A DNA stretch of 11,186 nt from Hyphomicrobiales bacterium (GCA_017305815.1 JAFKJZ010000400.1:1-11186); one strand, 5' to 3'; positions 1 to 8,318 are shown, counted from the first letter of the stretch. Made by a program: numbers and translations. Notes: a model not told the origin generated them from the letters alone.

Positions 1-30
1 GATCAAACGCATGTCCGGACGCGCAAAACA

Positions 31-58
31 AAAAGCCCGCCGGTTAGGGCGGGCTTTT
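31..58 (-). terminator. Rho-independent terminator of the tRNA-fMet gene
   Basis: A perfect 11-bp inverted repeat (31-41 with 48-58, arm AAAAGCCCGCC) encloses a 6-base loop. Read on the minus strand, just downstream of the tRNA, the stem ends in GGGCTTTT and runs on into TGTTTT, a normal U-rich tail. The A/T ends make it symmetrical, so it could also stop plus-strand transcription. Confidence 0.8.
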
Positions 59-66
59 CGCTGTGC

Positions 67-143
<77 letters not shown>

Positions 144-147
144 TCAC

Positions 148-171
148 GCGCGGCGACTGCTGTCGTCGCGC
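148..171 (-). other. Hairpin in the predicted 5' leader of the tRNA-fMet precursor
   Basis: Two 10-base arms (148-157 and 162-171) pair with one mismatch around a TGCT loop. If the tRNA promoter at 178-206 is real, this stem makes up nearly all of the 5' leader removed by RNase P. No T tract follows, so it does not look like a terminator for aspS. Confidence 0.4.
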
Positions 172-177
172 AGGGGT

Positions 178-206
178 GATATAGACGGACGCCCGGCCTT
201 TGTGAA
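178..206 (-). promoter_or_regulatory. Candidate sigma-70 type promoter for tRNA-fMet
   Basis: On the minus strand TTCACA (206-201, five of six bases of TTGACA) is followed by CTATAT (184-179) after 16 bases, or by TATATC (183-178) after 17. CTATAT is the usual -10 form in Rhizobiales. Transcription would begin near 171, about 28 bases before the mature tRNA end at 143. Based on motif matching only. Confidence 0.5.
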
Positions 207-255
207 CCCCGGCTAAGAACAATTCGCCGTCGTCCACAGGCCAGGCTGCTGCCGA

Positions 256-2037
256 TCAGGCCGGCAGGTTCAGGCGGATGTGCAGCTCGCGCAGCGCCTT
301 CGGCGTCGGATCGCTCGGCGCGCCCATCAGCAGATCTTCCGCCTGCTGGTTCATCGGGAACAGCGTGATCTCGCGCAGGTTCTGCGCGCCGCAGAGCAGC
401 ATGACGATGCGGTCGACGCCGGCGGCCATGCCGCCATGCGGCGGCGCGCCGTACTGGAACGCACGATAGAGACCGCCGAAATCGCGCTCGACATCTTCCT
501 TCGAACGGCCGACGAGCTCGAACGCCTTGACCATCGTCTCCGGCAGCTGGTTGCGGATCGAGCCCGAGGCGATCTCGAAGCCGTTGCAGACAGCGTCGTA
601 CTGATAGGCCTTGATCGTCAGCGGATCCTGGTTGGTCAGCGCCTCGATGCCGCCCTGCGGCATGGAGAAGGGGTTGTGCGCGAAATCGAGCGTCTTCGTC
701 TCGTCGTCCCATTCGTAGAACGGGAAATCGACGATCCAGCAAAGCTCGAACCGGTCCTTGTCGACGAGGTTCAGGTCGGTGCCGACGCGCGTGCGCGCAT
801 CGCCGGCGAACTTGTAGAACTTCTGGGGATCGCCGGCGACGAAGAAGACGGCATCGCCGTCGTCGAGGCCGAGCTGCTGGCGGACCGCCTCGGTGCGCTC
901 CGGGCCGATGTTCTTGGCGACCGGGCCGGCGCCCTCGAGGACGTCGCCTTCCTTGCGCCAGAAGATGTAGCCGAGACCCGGCTGGCCCTGCTGCTGCGCC
1001 CAGGAGTTCATGCGGTCGCAGAAGGCGCGGCTTCCGCCGGTCTTCGCCGGGATCGCCCAGACCTCGGCCTTCGGGTCTGCCTCGATCATGCGCGCGAACA
1101 CCTTGAAGCCGGAGCCGGCGAAATGCTCGGTGACGGCCTGCATCTCGATCGGGTTGCGCAGGTCGGGCTTGTCCGAACCATAGGTGCGGATCGCCGTGTC
1201 ATAGGGGATGCGGCGGAACTTCTGCGTCACCGGCTTGCCGTCGGCGAACTTCTCGAAGATCGCGCGCAGCACCGGCTCCATCGTGTCCCAGACGTCTTCC
1301 TGGGTGACGAAGCTCATCTCGAGATCGAGCTGGTAGAACTCGCCCGGCAGGCGGTCGGCGCGCGGGTCCTCGTCGCGGAAGCAGGGCGCGATCTGGAAAT
1401 AGCGGTCGAAGCCGGCCATCATCAGGAGCTGCTTGAACTGCTGCGGCGCCTGCGGCAGCGCGTAGAACTTGCCGGGATGGATGCGCGACGGCACGAGGAA
1501 GTCGCGCGCGCCTTCCGGCGAGGACGCGGTCAGGATCGGCGTCGTATATTCATGGAAGCCGATCTCGGTCATGCGCTCCCGCATCGAGGCGATGATCTGG
1601 GTGCGCTTGACGATGTTGGCGTGCAGCGTCTCGCGGCGCAGGTCCAGGAAGCGGTACTTGAGGCGGATGTCTTCCGGATATTCCGGCTCGCCGAACACCG
1701 GCAGCGGCAGCTCCTTGGCCGCGCCGAGCACCTCGATCTCCTGGGCGAACACCTCGACCTGGCCGGTCGGCAGGTTGGCGTTGACGGTCTCGGGCGTCCG
1801 CTTCTTCACGAAGCCGTCGATCTTGATGCACCATTCCGAGCGCAACGCCTCGGCCACCTTGAAGGCGGGCGAGTCGGGGTCGCAGACGACCTGGGTCAGG
1901 CCGTAATGGTCACGCAGGTCGATGAACAGGACGCCGCCATGATCTCGCACGCGATGGACCCAGCCCGAGAGACGGACGGTCTCGCCCGCATGGGTCTCGC
2001 GGAGTTGTCCGCAGGTATGGGTGCGATAGCGGTGCAT
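256..2037 (-). CDS. aspS: Aspartyl-tRNA synthetase (bacterial type, probably non-discriminating)
   Basis: This cytosolic class IIb enzyme attaches aspartate to tRNA-Asp. The 593-residue length fits bacterial AspRS. In order: an N-terminal OB-fold anticodon-binding domain (about 1-110), class II motif 2 around [10 protein letters not shown] (220-229), the bacterial GAD insertion (about 290-425), and motif 3 around GGMAAGVDR (535-543). The ATG at 2037 was chosen because homologues begin close to [14 protein letters not shown]; an in-frame TTG at 2097 would add 20 residues of no recognisable family character. His33 in the RDHGG motif matches the residue linked to relaxed Asp/Asn tRNA specificity in Pseudomonas aeruginosa (H31 there), whereas E. 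coli has Leu. The enzyme may therefore also make Asp-tRNA-Asn for GatCAB; that part is inference. A TTGACA element lies about 110 bases upstream of the start. No clear Shine-Dalgarno is visible. Confidence 0.97.
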   Translation of the reverse strand: MHRYRTHTCGQLRETHAGETVRLSGWVHRVRDHGGVLFIDLRDHYGLTQVVCDPDSPAFKVAEALRSEWCIKIDGFVKKRTPETVNANLPTGQVEVFAQEIEVLGAAKELPLPVFGEPEYPEDIRLKYRFLDLRRETLHANIVKRTQIIASMRERMTEIGFHEYTTPILTASSPEGARDFLVPSRIHPGKFYALPQAPQQFKQLLMMAGFDRYFQIAPCFRDEDPRADRLPGEFYQLDLEMSFVTQEDVWDTMEPVLRAIFEKFADGKPVTQKFRRIPYDTAIRTYGSDKPDLRNPIEMQAVTEHFAGSGFKVFARMIEADPKAEVWAIPAKTGGSRAFCDRMNSWAQQQGQPGLGYIFWRKEGDVLEGAGPVAKNIGPERTEAVRQQLGLDDGDAVFFVAGDPQKFYKFAGDARTRVGTDLNLVDKDRFELCWIVDFPFYEWDDETKTLDFAHNPFSMPQGGIEALTNQDPLTIKAYQYDAVCNGFEIASGSIRNQLPETMVKAFELVGRSKEDVERDFGGLYRAFQYGAPPHGGMAAGVDRIVMLLCGAQNLREITLFPMNQQAEDLLMGAPSDPTPKALRELHIRLNLPA

Positions 2038-2118
2038 GGTGCTGGGATCCGAGTTTGGTCTGGCGACAACGGGGCATGCGCAAAGACCGGCTGACAAGAT
2101 AGCTGCGCACGCGCGCGG

Positions 2119-2147
2119 AAGAACACACGCGGGTACGGCTTTGTCAA
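2119..2147 (-). promoter_or_regulatory. Candidate aspS promoter
   Basis: A perfect TTGACA (2147-2142 on the minus strand, preceded by C) is followed after 17 bases by GTTCTT (2124-2119), a poor -10. The -35 is convincing, the -10 is not. Transcription would begin near 2112, leaving about 75 bases of leader before the aspS ATG. Confidence 0.4.
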
Positions 2148-2309
2148 GAACGGGGGCCTCGGCGCCGCCTCGCGCCCACCCCTTGCAATCCGAGAAAGCC
2201 TCCCCATCTAAGTCTCATCCCAGCCACACAATACGGGCCGCGCGCCGCAAGGCGCCGCAGCTCGAACGATCGGGTCAGGACGGATGTACTCCGGCCCGTT
2301 CGGTTGGCT

Positions 2310-2330
2310 CGCGACGGGCTAGCCGTCGCG
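2310..2330. repeat. Perfect inverted repeat with 8-bp arms in the rnd leader region
   Basis: CGCGACGG (2310-2317) and CCGTCGCG (2323-2330) are exact reverse complements around a 5-base centre. It may be an RNA hairpin in the rnd leader or a protein-binding site. GC-rich DNA produces such repeats by chance, so its role is unproven. Confidence 0.35.
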
Positions 2331-2497
2331 CGCCGCTGCTGATTGCAGGTTGGCGGGAAATCGGATTGCCCAGGCCCGCAGTCGACGCATGAGGCGCTTT
2401 CTCCTGGCGCCCGGTGTCGCCGGAGCCTGGGCTCTCTATGTCTGCGAAGCCGCCTCCCCCCGCGACAAGCCGGCCGGCCTGCGCTATTAGAAGCTTC

Positions 2498-3676
2498 ATG
2501 ACCGATATCATTACGACAACTGAACACCTCGCCGCCGCTTGCGATCGCCTTTCCCGGTTCGATTTCGTCACCGTCGATACGGAGTTCATGCGCGAGACCA
2601 CCTACTGGCCGAAGCTCTGCATCATCCAGATCGCGAGCACGGACGAAGCGGTGGTGATCGACGCCGAGGCCCCCGGACTGGATCTCGCCCCCTTCTTCGC
2701 CCTGATGGCGAACGAGGCCGTGGTGAAGGTCTTCCACGCCGCCCGCCAGGACATCGAAATCGTCTGGCACCTGGGCGGCATCCTCCCGCACCCGATCTTC
2801 GACACGCAGGTCGCCGCCATGGTGTGCGGCTTCGGCGAATCGATCAGCTATGATCAGCTCGTCGGGCGCATCACCGGCCACCCGATCGACAAGTCGTCGC
2901 GCTTCACCGACTGGAGCCGCCGCCCGCTGACGCCGCAGCAGATCGAATATGCGATCGCCGACGTGACGCATCTGCGCGACGTCTACAAGGCGCTGAAGAA
3001 CAAGCTCGACAAGGAAGGCCGCAACGACTGGGTTGCGGAGGAAATGAACGTGCTGACCTCGGTCGACACGTATCAGGTGGATCCGGCCAATGTCTGGAAG
3101 CGCCTGAAGATGCGCATCAAGAAGCCGCTGCAGCTGGCCGTGCTGATGGAAATCGCCGCCTGGCGCGAGCGCGAGGCACAGGCCCGCGACGTCCCGCGCG
3201 GCCGCATCCTGAAGGACGACGCGATCTACGAGATCGCCGAGCAGCACCCGACCACGGCCGAGGCGCTCGCCCGCCTGCGCTCGATCCCGCGCGGCTTCGA
3301 GCGGTCGCGCACGGCCGAGGACATCCTCGCCGCCGTCAAGAAAGCCGTCGATCTGCCGAAGGACAAGCTGCCCAAGGTGCCGAAGGTGAAGCCGGCCTCG
3401 GAAGGCAACGGCGCCGCCGTCGACCTGCTGAAGGTGCTGCTGAAGATGACCAGCGAGGAGCACGGCGTCGCCGCGCGCGTGATCGCCACGGTCGACGATC
3501 TCGAAGCGATCGCCGGCGACAACAACGCCGACGTGCCGCCGCTGCATGGCTGGCGCCGCGAACTTTTCGGCGAGCAGGCGCTGAAGCTGAAGCGGGGCGA
3601 CATCTCGCTGCGCCTCGACGGCCGCCGCGTGACGATCGTCAGCGACGAGCCGAAGCCGGCCATCGAAGCCGCCTGA
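2498..3676 (+). CDS. rnd: Ribonuclease D
   Basis: RNase D is a cytosolic 3'-5' exoribonuclease of the DEDD family that trims the 3' ends of tRNA precursors and other small RNAs. The 392-residue product has the DEDDy catalytic set: Asp27 and Glu29 in VDTEF, Asp85 in AARQDIEIVW, and Tyr151 with Asp155 in YAIADVTHLRDVY. An HRDC nucleic-acid-binding domain follows at about 210-285, then a Lys/Pro-rich linker (about 285-300) and a helical C-terminal part. The start at 2498 was chosen because family similarity begins there (MTDIITTTEHL); an in-frame ATG at 2414 would add 28 low-complexity residues. The Shine-Dalgarno is weak (TTAGAAG, 2487-2493). The gene is divergent from aspS, a neighbour often seen in Rhizobiales, and ends at a strong terminator. 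Confidence 0.96.
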   Translation: MTDIITTTEHLAAACDRLSRFDFVTVDTEFMRETTYWPKLCIIQIASTDEAVVIDAEAPGLDLAPFFALMANEAVVKVFHAARQDIEIVWHLGGILPHPIFDTQVAAMVCGFGESISYDQLVGRITGHPIDKSSRFTDWSRRPLTPQQIEYAIADVTHLRDVYKALKNKLDKEGRNDWVAEEMNVLTSVDTYQVDPANVWKRLKMRIKKPLQLAVLMEIAAWREREAQARDVPRGRILKDDAIYEIAEQHPTTAEALARLRSIPRGFERSRTAEDILAAVKKAVDLPKDKLPKVPKVKPASEGNGAAVDLLKVLLKMTSEEHGVAARVIATVDDLEAIAGDNNADVPPLHGWRRELFGEQALKLKRGDISLRLDGRRVTIVSDEPKPAIEAA

Positions 3677-3706
3677 ACCCGCGGATCGAGGGCATCCTCG
3701 AACGAC

Positions 3707-3742
3707 AAAGCGCCGACGGCCCGCCGTCGGCGCTTTCTTTTT
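3707..3742 (+). terminator. Rho-independent terminator of rnd, possibly shared with ppx
   Basis: A perfect 14-bp inverted repeat (3707-3720 with 3723-3736) around a CC centre is followed by CTTTTT on the plus strand. The innermost pairs must open to form a real loop. It lies 30 bases after the rnd stop and between two convergent genes. Read on the minus strand after ppx, the tail is only TTTGTCGTT, so it would work less well in that direction. Confidence 0.85.
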
Positions 3743-3765
3743 GACCGCCTTCGCGGCGGATCAGC

Positions 3766-5310
3766 CTATGTGTCTTCGACGACGATCGCCGGCTTCATCG
3801 CGCCGAGCTTCGCCAACTGGGCGACACGGCGCTGCAGGCGGCTGCCGGCGAGCATGCCGCGATCGGTCGGCAGAACCAGGGTCAGCTGGTCGCCGCGCGC
3901 TTCCATCCGCGTGCGCGGAATAACGCCGGCCATGGCCCCAGAAACGAGATAGGCGACGCGAAGCGCGGCGCCGAGCGCCCTCGCCCGCTCCAGCAGGCGC
4001 GTCGTCGCCAGTTCGCGGATGCGCGAGGAGATATGCTCGTCGACGAGGCCTTCGTGGCGATAATAGTTGGCGAGCGCCAGATAGGCCCGGCCGGGATGGT
4101 CGATGCCGACGAAGGAGCCGTGCGCGATCATGTTGAGGCTCTGCTCGCCGCGATAGTCGGGATGGCCGCGCCAGCCGAGATCGGCGAGCAGGCAGGCCGC
4201 CGTGCGCAGGCGGATCTCGTCCGGCGTTTCCTCGATGCCGATCGCGGCCAAGGCCTGGCCGGTCCAGGGGCCGAGCTCGCGGGCATGGCCGGGCGAGCGC
4301 GAACGCAGCAGCGCCAGTTCGTCGGCGGCGGCGATCAGCGGGTCGAGCTGCTGCGTCTCGGTGTCGAGCAGGTCGTAGAGCAGCCCCTCGCGCACGCCGA
4401 GCGCCGACAGGATGATCATCGACGGCTTCATGGCGCGGATGACCTCGCCCAGCACGATCGCGCCATAGGGCAGCAGCAGACGGCGGCTCTTCGAGACCGA
4501 CTCGATCGAATCGAGCGATTCCGCGTCGCGGCGCGCCACCATGCGGCAGAAGTCGAGCGCCTCGCCGGCGGGAATGGCGTATTCGTGCATGATATGCAGC
4601 GGATAGCCCTTCTGGCGCATGTGCAGGCGGGCGAGCGAGCGCCAGGTGCCGCCGATGGCATAGAAGGGGCGACCCTGCCCGTTTGCCAACACCGCCGAAC
4701 CCAAAAGCGCGTCGGAAGCGATCTTCTCGGCTTTCTTCAGCGTCTTCTCGGACACTTCCTCGAGACGAAGACCGCCGAGCGGGAAAGTCTCGCCAAGGCC
4801 GATCTCGCGGCCCCGGATGTCGACGACCTCGAGGCTACCGCCGCCGAGATCGCCGGCGATGCCATCCGGCTCATGCACGCCCGACAACACGCCCATGGCG
4901 GAGAGGCGCGCCTCTTCCGGGCCGCTCAGAAGCGCCACTTCAGCGCCGGTGATGTCCTCGACCTGGGCCAGAAATTCCGGGCCGTTCGCCGCCTCGCGCG
5001 CGGCGGCAGTGGCGAGCACATGCACGGACTGCACCTGCATCTGCTCGCAAAGCCCCATGAAGCGGCGGATCGCCGCCAGCGAGGCCTCGACGGCCTGGTC
5101 GTTCAGGCGGCCGGTGGCGGCGATGCCACGACCGAGGCCGGCGAGCTCCTTTTCGTTGAAAAGGGCCATCGGCGTGCGGCTCAGGCGCTCGTAGACGACG
5201 AGGCGGACCGAATTGGAGCCGATGTCGATGATCGCGACGGGACCGCTGCCATTCAGCCGTCCCGGCGCATATTCATGCGTCAGCAGGGTTCCCCCTGTCC
5301 CGATATCCAT
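3766..5310 (-). CDS. ppx: Exopolyphosphatase, Ppx/GppA family
   Basis: Ppx removes terminal phosphates from inorganic polyphosphate; some family members also hydrolyse pppGpp, which sequence alone cannot separate. The 514-residue product begins with an actin-like ASKHA fold. Its phosphate-1 loop is IIDIGSNSVRLVVYE (27-41), followed by ATAAAREA, the SGPEEAR loop, and the phosphate-2 loop GDLGGGSLE. The C-terminal half is the helical HD-like domain typical of longer Ppx proteins (LADLGWRGHPDYRGEQ and IDHPGRAYLALANYYRHEG). I chose the ATG at 5310 because it sits one base after the ppk stop (TGA-A-ATG), a stop-start arrangement that suggests translational coupling. A GTG at 5373 would give 535 residues and overlap the end of ppk. 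Neither has a clear Shine-Dalgarno. Distal gene of the perM-hdaA-ppk-ppx operon. Confidence 0.93.
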   Translation of the reverse strand: MDIGTGGTLLTHEYAPGRLNGSGPVAIIDIGSNSVRLVVYERLSRTPMALFNEKELAGLGRGIAATGRLNDQAVEASLAAIRRFMGLCEQMQVQSVHVLATAAAREAANGPEFLAQVEDITGAEVALLSGPEEARLSAMGVLSGVHEPDGIAGDLGGGSLEVVDIRGREIGLGETFPLGGLRLEEVSEKTLKKAEKIASDALLGSAVLANGQGRPFYAIGGTWRSLARLHMRQKGYPLHIMHEYAIPAGEALDFCRMVARRDAESLDSIESVSKSRRLLLPYGAIVLGEVIRAMKPSMIILSALGVREGLLYDLLDTETQQLDPLIAAADELALLRSRSPGHARELGPWTGQALAAIGIEETPDEIRLRTAACLLADLGWRGHPDYRGEQSLNMIAHGSFVGIDHPGRAYLALANYYRHEGLVDEHISSRIRELATTRLLERARALGAALRVAYLVSGAMAGVIPRTRMEARGDQLTLVLPTDRGMLAGSRLQRRVAQLAKLGAMKPAIVVEDT

Positions 5311-5311
5311 T

Positions 5312-7506
5312 TCAAGGCTTGGCAGGTCGGCTTCCGATTGACCGAGGGGAGCTGTTTTTGAGCGATTTTCCACGGCCAGAGAGACTCGGGTTCGTCATGA
5401 AATACTGATGGGCGTTGAAGACTTCTTCGCCCTTGCGCGGCACGATCCGTTTGGACGACCCGTCAGGCTGGATTTCCCAACTCTGCTGATTGTCCTTCAG
5501 GTTGGCGACCATAATCTGATCGAGCACCTGTTCGTGCACGGTCGGATTCAGCATCGGGATCATCGCCTCCACGCGACGATCAAGGTTCCGCGGCATCAGG
5601 TCTGCAGATCCGATATAAACGATCGCTTCCGGCGAGGGCAACCCGTGGCCGTTGCCGAAGCAGAGAATGCGGGCATGCTCCAGGAAGCGCCCGACGATCG
5701 ACTTGGCGCGGATCCGGTCGGAAAGGCCCGGCACGCCCGGCCGCAAACAGCAGATTCCCCGAATGACAAGATCGATTTCGACGCCGGCGCGGCTGGCGTC
5801 ATAGAGCGCGTCGATGATCTGGGGATCGACGAGCGAATTCATCTTCATCCAGATCGCGCCGGGCCAGCCTTCACATGGTCGATCTCGGCATAGATCAGGT
5901 CGAGGATGCGCTTGCGCAGGAAATGCGGCGAGGTCGACAGCCGCTCGATCTCGACCGGCTCGGTGTAGCCGGTGATGTAGTTGAAGATCCGCGCCACGTC
6001 GCGGGCGATCGCCGGATCGTCGGAGAAGTAGGAGAGATCGGTGTAAACGCGCGCCGTGACCGGGTGATAATTGCCCGTGCCGATATGGACGTAGCTGACC
6101 AGCGCCCCGCCCTCGCGACGGACCACCAGCGACAGCTTGGCGTGGGTCTTCAGCTCGATGAAGCCGTAGACGACCTGCACGCCGGCCCGCTCCAGGTCGC
6201 GGGCCCACTTGATGTTGGCTTCCTCGTCGAATCGCGCCTTGAGCTCGACCAGCGCCGTCACCGACTTGCCGGCTTCGGCGGCTTCGGCCAGCGCCTTGAC
6301 GATCGGGCTGTCCTTCGAGGTGCGGTAGAGCGTCTGCTTGATCGCCACCACGTCGGGATCGAGGGCTGCCTGGCGCAGATACTGCACCACGACGTCAAAC
6401 GACTCGTAGGGATGGTGGACGATCAGGTCCTTCTTGCGGATCGCGGCGAAGCAGTCGCCGCCATTCTCGCGGATGCGCTCGGGGAAGCGGGCCTGATAGG
6501 GCGGAAACTTCAGGTTGGGACGGTCGATGCCGACGAGCTGCGACAGGTCGTTGAGCGCCAGCATGCCGTCGACCAGGAAGATCTCGTCCGGGAGAACGGC
6601 GAGCGCGCCGGCGACGAAGTTGCGCAGCGCCTCGGGCGTCGCCGATTCGATCTCCAGGCGGATCACCGAACCGCGACGGCGGCGCTTCAGCGCCGTCTCG
6701 AAGAAGCGGACGAGATCCTCGGCTTCTTCCTCGACCTCGATGTCGGAGTCGCGGATGATGCGGAAGGCGCCAACGCCCTCGATGGAATAGCTCGGGAACA
6801 GGCGCGCGGTGAACAGCGAGACGGCATTCTCGAGGCTGATGAACCGCTCGATGCCCGCCTCGGACGCCGGCAGGCGGATGAAGCGGTCGAGCGTCATCGG
6901 CACGCGCAGCAGCGCGGTCATGCGGCTGCCCGTCGCCGGGCGCACCAGTTGCAGCACCAGCGAGAAGCCGAGATTGGGGATGAACGGGAACGGATGGGCC
7001 GGATCGATGGCGAGCGGCGTCAGGACCGGGAAGACCGAGTCCATGAAATAGCCCTCGAGCCAGATCCGCTCGTTTTCCTTGAGGCCGGCCGGATCGACCA
7101 GCATGATGCCGGAGATCGCCAGTTCGTCGCGCAGTTCGGCCCAGCGGCTCTGCTGGTCGGAGGCGAGCGACGAGACGGCATCGGCGATCTTCACCAGCTG
7201 TTCGCTCGGCGTCAGGCCGTCATCGCTGGTCAGGCTCACGCCCTCGCGCTGCTGGCCGCGCAGACCGGCGACGCGCACCATGAAGAACTCGTCGAGATTG
7301 TTGGCCGAGATGGAGAGGAAGCGCAGACGTTCCAGGAGCGGATGCTGCGGATTGCCCGATTCCTCCAGAACGCGCCGGTTGAACTCCAGCCAGGAGAGCT
7401 CGCGGTTGATGAAGCGCTCCGGGCTATGGCGCAGCCGGCTCACCTCTTCCGCCTCTACCTTGATCGCAGCCAGGGCCGCCTTGGCGTCCGGATTCTTCTG
7501 GTCCAT
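5312..7506 (-). pseudogene. ppk: Polyphosphate kinase 1, frameshifted
   Basis: PPK1 builds inorganic polyphosphate from the gamma-phosphate of ATP through a phosphohistidine. The N-terminal frame (7506-5845, 553 codons) starts with the N domain ([18 protein letters not shown], 32-49). It continues through the head domain and the first catalytic half, including KTHAK (His455, matching the autophosphorylated E. coli His435) and YVHIGTGN (His474, matching His454). Homology then leaves this frame at AGPARSG-stop and resumes one frame over at [13 protein letters not shown]. It runs through [25 protein letters not shown] (matching the His592 region) and [15 protein letters not shown] to the stop at 5312. 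Joined, the parts give about 731 residues, a normal PPK1 length. As it stands, no single frame encodes both catalytic halves. It may be a real loss of function or a sequence error; the lack of other damage favours a recent event or an error. The ATG at 7506 is preceded by a purine-rich GGAAGAGCGGAA. Confidence 0.9.
5845..5866 (-). other. ppk frameshift junction with overlapping stop and start (ATGA)
   Basis: On the minus strand the N-terminal frame reads GCT GGC CCG GCG and ends at TGA (5847-5845). The C-terminal frame reads CCC GGC GCG ATC TGG ATG. One extra C would join the frames as A-G-P-G-A-I-W; four extra bases (a second GGCC or CCGG unit) would give A-G-x-P-G-A-I-W, which matches the residue spacing of other PPKs. 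The upstream stop overlaps an in-frame ATG (5848-5846) of the downstream part, so a 178-residue C-terminal piece could be translated by coupling. No Shine-Dalgarno is seen. Confidence 0.85.
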
Positions 7507-7547
7507 TTCCGCTCTTCCACTCGCGTTGTCCGGGCAGGATACACGCG

Positions 7548-7560
7548 AATTGTGACAATT
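7548..7560. promoter_or_regulatory. 13-bp palindrome in the hdaA-ppk gap
   Basis: AATTGT, a central G, and ACAATT form a perfect palindrome in the 82-bp gap between hdaA and ppk. It is AT-rich in GC-rich surroundings. It lies about 40-55 bases upstream of the ppk start and could be an operator or part of an internal promoter. No good -35/-10 pair is visible around it. Confidence 0.3.
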
Positions 7561-7588
7561 GCGTCAGGATCAGGCCGGCACCCGATCT

Positions 7589-8293
7589 TTAGTCGTCGAA
7601 AGGCAATTCCGGCTCGTCGCCTGCCTCGCGGGTCAGCACCGCCGCAGCCAGCTGGCGGTTGATCGGCCGGCCGGCGGCCAGCGCCTCGCGGTCGAGAAGC
7701 TCGACCAGCCGGTTGGCCGCGCCGAGCGAACGCTCCATGCGGTGGCTGATGAAATCGATCACGGCGGGGTCGACCGTCACCTGCCGGTCGGCGAACAGCT
7801 TGAAGATGACGCGGGCGAGAAGCTCGTCTTCCGGCTCCTGCAGTTCTACCGGCACGGCTGCCCGAAGGCGCGAGGCGAGGTCCGGCAGGTCGAAGCCGAG
7901 CGCATGCAGCGGCTTGCGGCTGGTCAGCAACGCCGAAACCCGGCGCTCACGCACCAGGTTAAACAGATGGAACAGCGCCGGCTGCGAAACACCCTCGTCG
8001 TGCAGGTCTTCGACCAGCACCGGGTTCGCACGGACGAGCTCGTCCAGCCCGGCGGTCGCGAGATCGCGCGCCGCGATCTCGACGGCGCCGGCGGCGCCCT
8101 TCCAGATCTGGCCAAGATGGGTCTTGCCCGATCCCTCCGGTCCGACGAGCAGGGCGACCGGATTGGGCCAGTCGGGAAAGCGGTCGATCAGCGCGACAGC
8201 CGGCTGGTTCGCGCGGCCGACGATGAAGTCCGCGCGCGTCATGGCCGCGCTGTGCGGCAGCGAAAGCGGCAGCTGCCGCAGGGGTTCACTCAT
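7589..8293 (-). CDS. hdaA: DnaA regulatory inactivator HdaA (Hda homologue)
   Basis: HdaA binds the DNA-loaded sliding clamp and makes DnaA hydrolyse its ATP, so that replication starts once per cycle. The 234-residue protein is a DnaA-type AAA+ domain without the DnaA DNA-binding domain. Near the N-terminus QLPLSL (7-12) fits the clamp-binding motif of Hda. Walker A is GPEGSGKT (51-58), and a weak Walker B is VLVEDLH (92-98). A sensor 1-like TSRKP lies at 124-128. DLASRLRAA (138-146) is the box VII arginine-finger region, and RSLGAANRL (188-196) is the sensor 2 region. The short length and clamp motif separate it from DnaA itself. It lies 25 bases downstream of the perM-like gene with no terminator between them, so the two are probably cotranscribed. 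The Shine-Dalgarno is weak, which again suggests coupling. Confidence 0.92.
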   Translation of the reverse strand: MSEPLRQLPLSLPHSAAMTRADFIVGRANQPAVALIDRFPDWPNPVALLVGPEGSGKTHLGQIWKGAAGAVEIAARDLATAGLDELVRANPVLVEDLHDEGVSQPALFHLFNLVRERRVSALLTSRKPLHALGFDLPDLASRLRAAVPVELQEPEDELLARVIFKLFADRQVTVDPAVIDFISHRMERSLGAANRLVELLDREALAAGRPINRQLAAAVLTREAGDEPELPFDD

Positions 8294-8318
8294 ATCGACA
8301 AGGCTCGAACGAAGACGC

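Larger units (their letters stand above)
2038..2497. other. Divergent intergenic region between aspS and rnd
   Basis: This 460-bp gap holds no convincing gene. Visible in it are the aspS promoter candidate (2119-2147), a perfect inverted repeat (2310-2330) and a possible 33-codon ORF ending seven bases before rnd (2389-2490). A weak plus-strand promoter could be read as TTGCAA at 2183-2188 with TCTAAG at 2207-2212, but the spacing of 18 and the poor -10 make it doubtful. Most of the gap is open in several frames, as expected in GC-rich DNA. Confidence 0.6.

Noticed and set aside
280..2094. A 604-codon plus-strand ORF antisense to aspS
   Set aside because: It exactly mirrors aspS, has no recognisable protein family and has the Arg/Ala/Leu-rich make-up expected from the complement of a GC-rich gene.
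2144..3547. A 467-codon minus-strand ORF opposite rnd
   Set aside because: It is a shadow of rnd with no family features, and the rnd catalytic motifs are on the plus strand.
3745..3759. Hairpin CCGCC-TTCGC-GGCGG just after ppx as a ppx terminator
   Set aside because: The stem has only five pairs and no T tract follows on the minus strand. The stronger hairpin at 3707-3736 is a better candidate.
5862..5868. Programmed ribosomal frameshift in ppk
   Set aside because: The site has no recognised slippery heptamer, and residue spacing relative to homologues suggests missing bases. No known PPK uses frameshifting.
7552..7567. Possible Pho box in front of ppk
   Set aside because: TGTCAC is preceded by CTGACGC, which loosely suggests two Pho half-sites, but the period is 9-10 rather than 11 bases and the first half matches poorly.
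5875..7662. A 595-codon plus-strand ORF antisense to ppk (and a 442-codon one antisense to ppx at 4033-5361)
   Set aside because: Both are low-complexity mirror frames rich in Asp, Leu, Arg and Gln. The minus-strand genes have clear family motifs.
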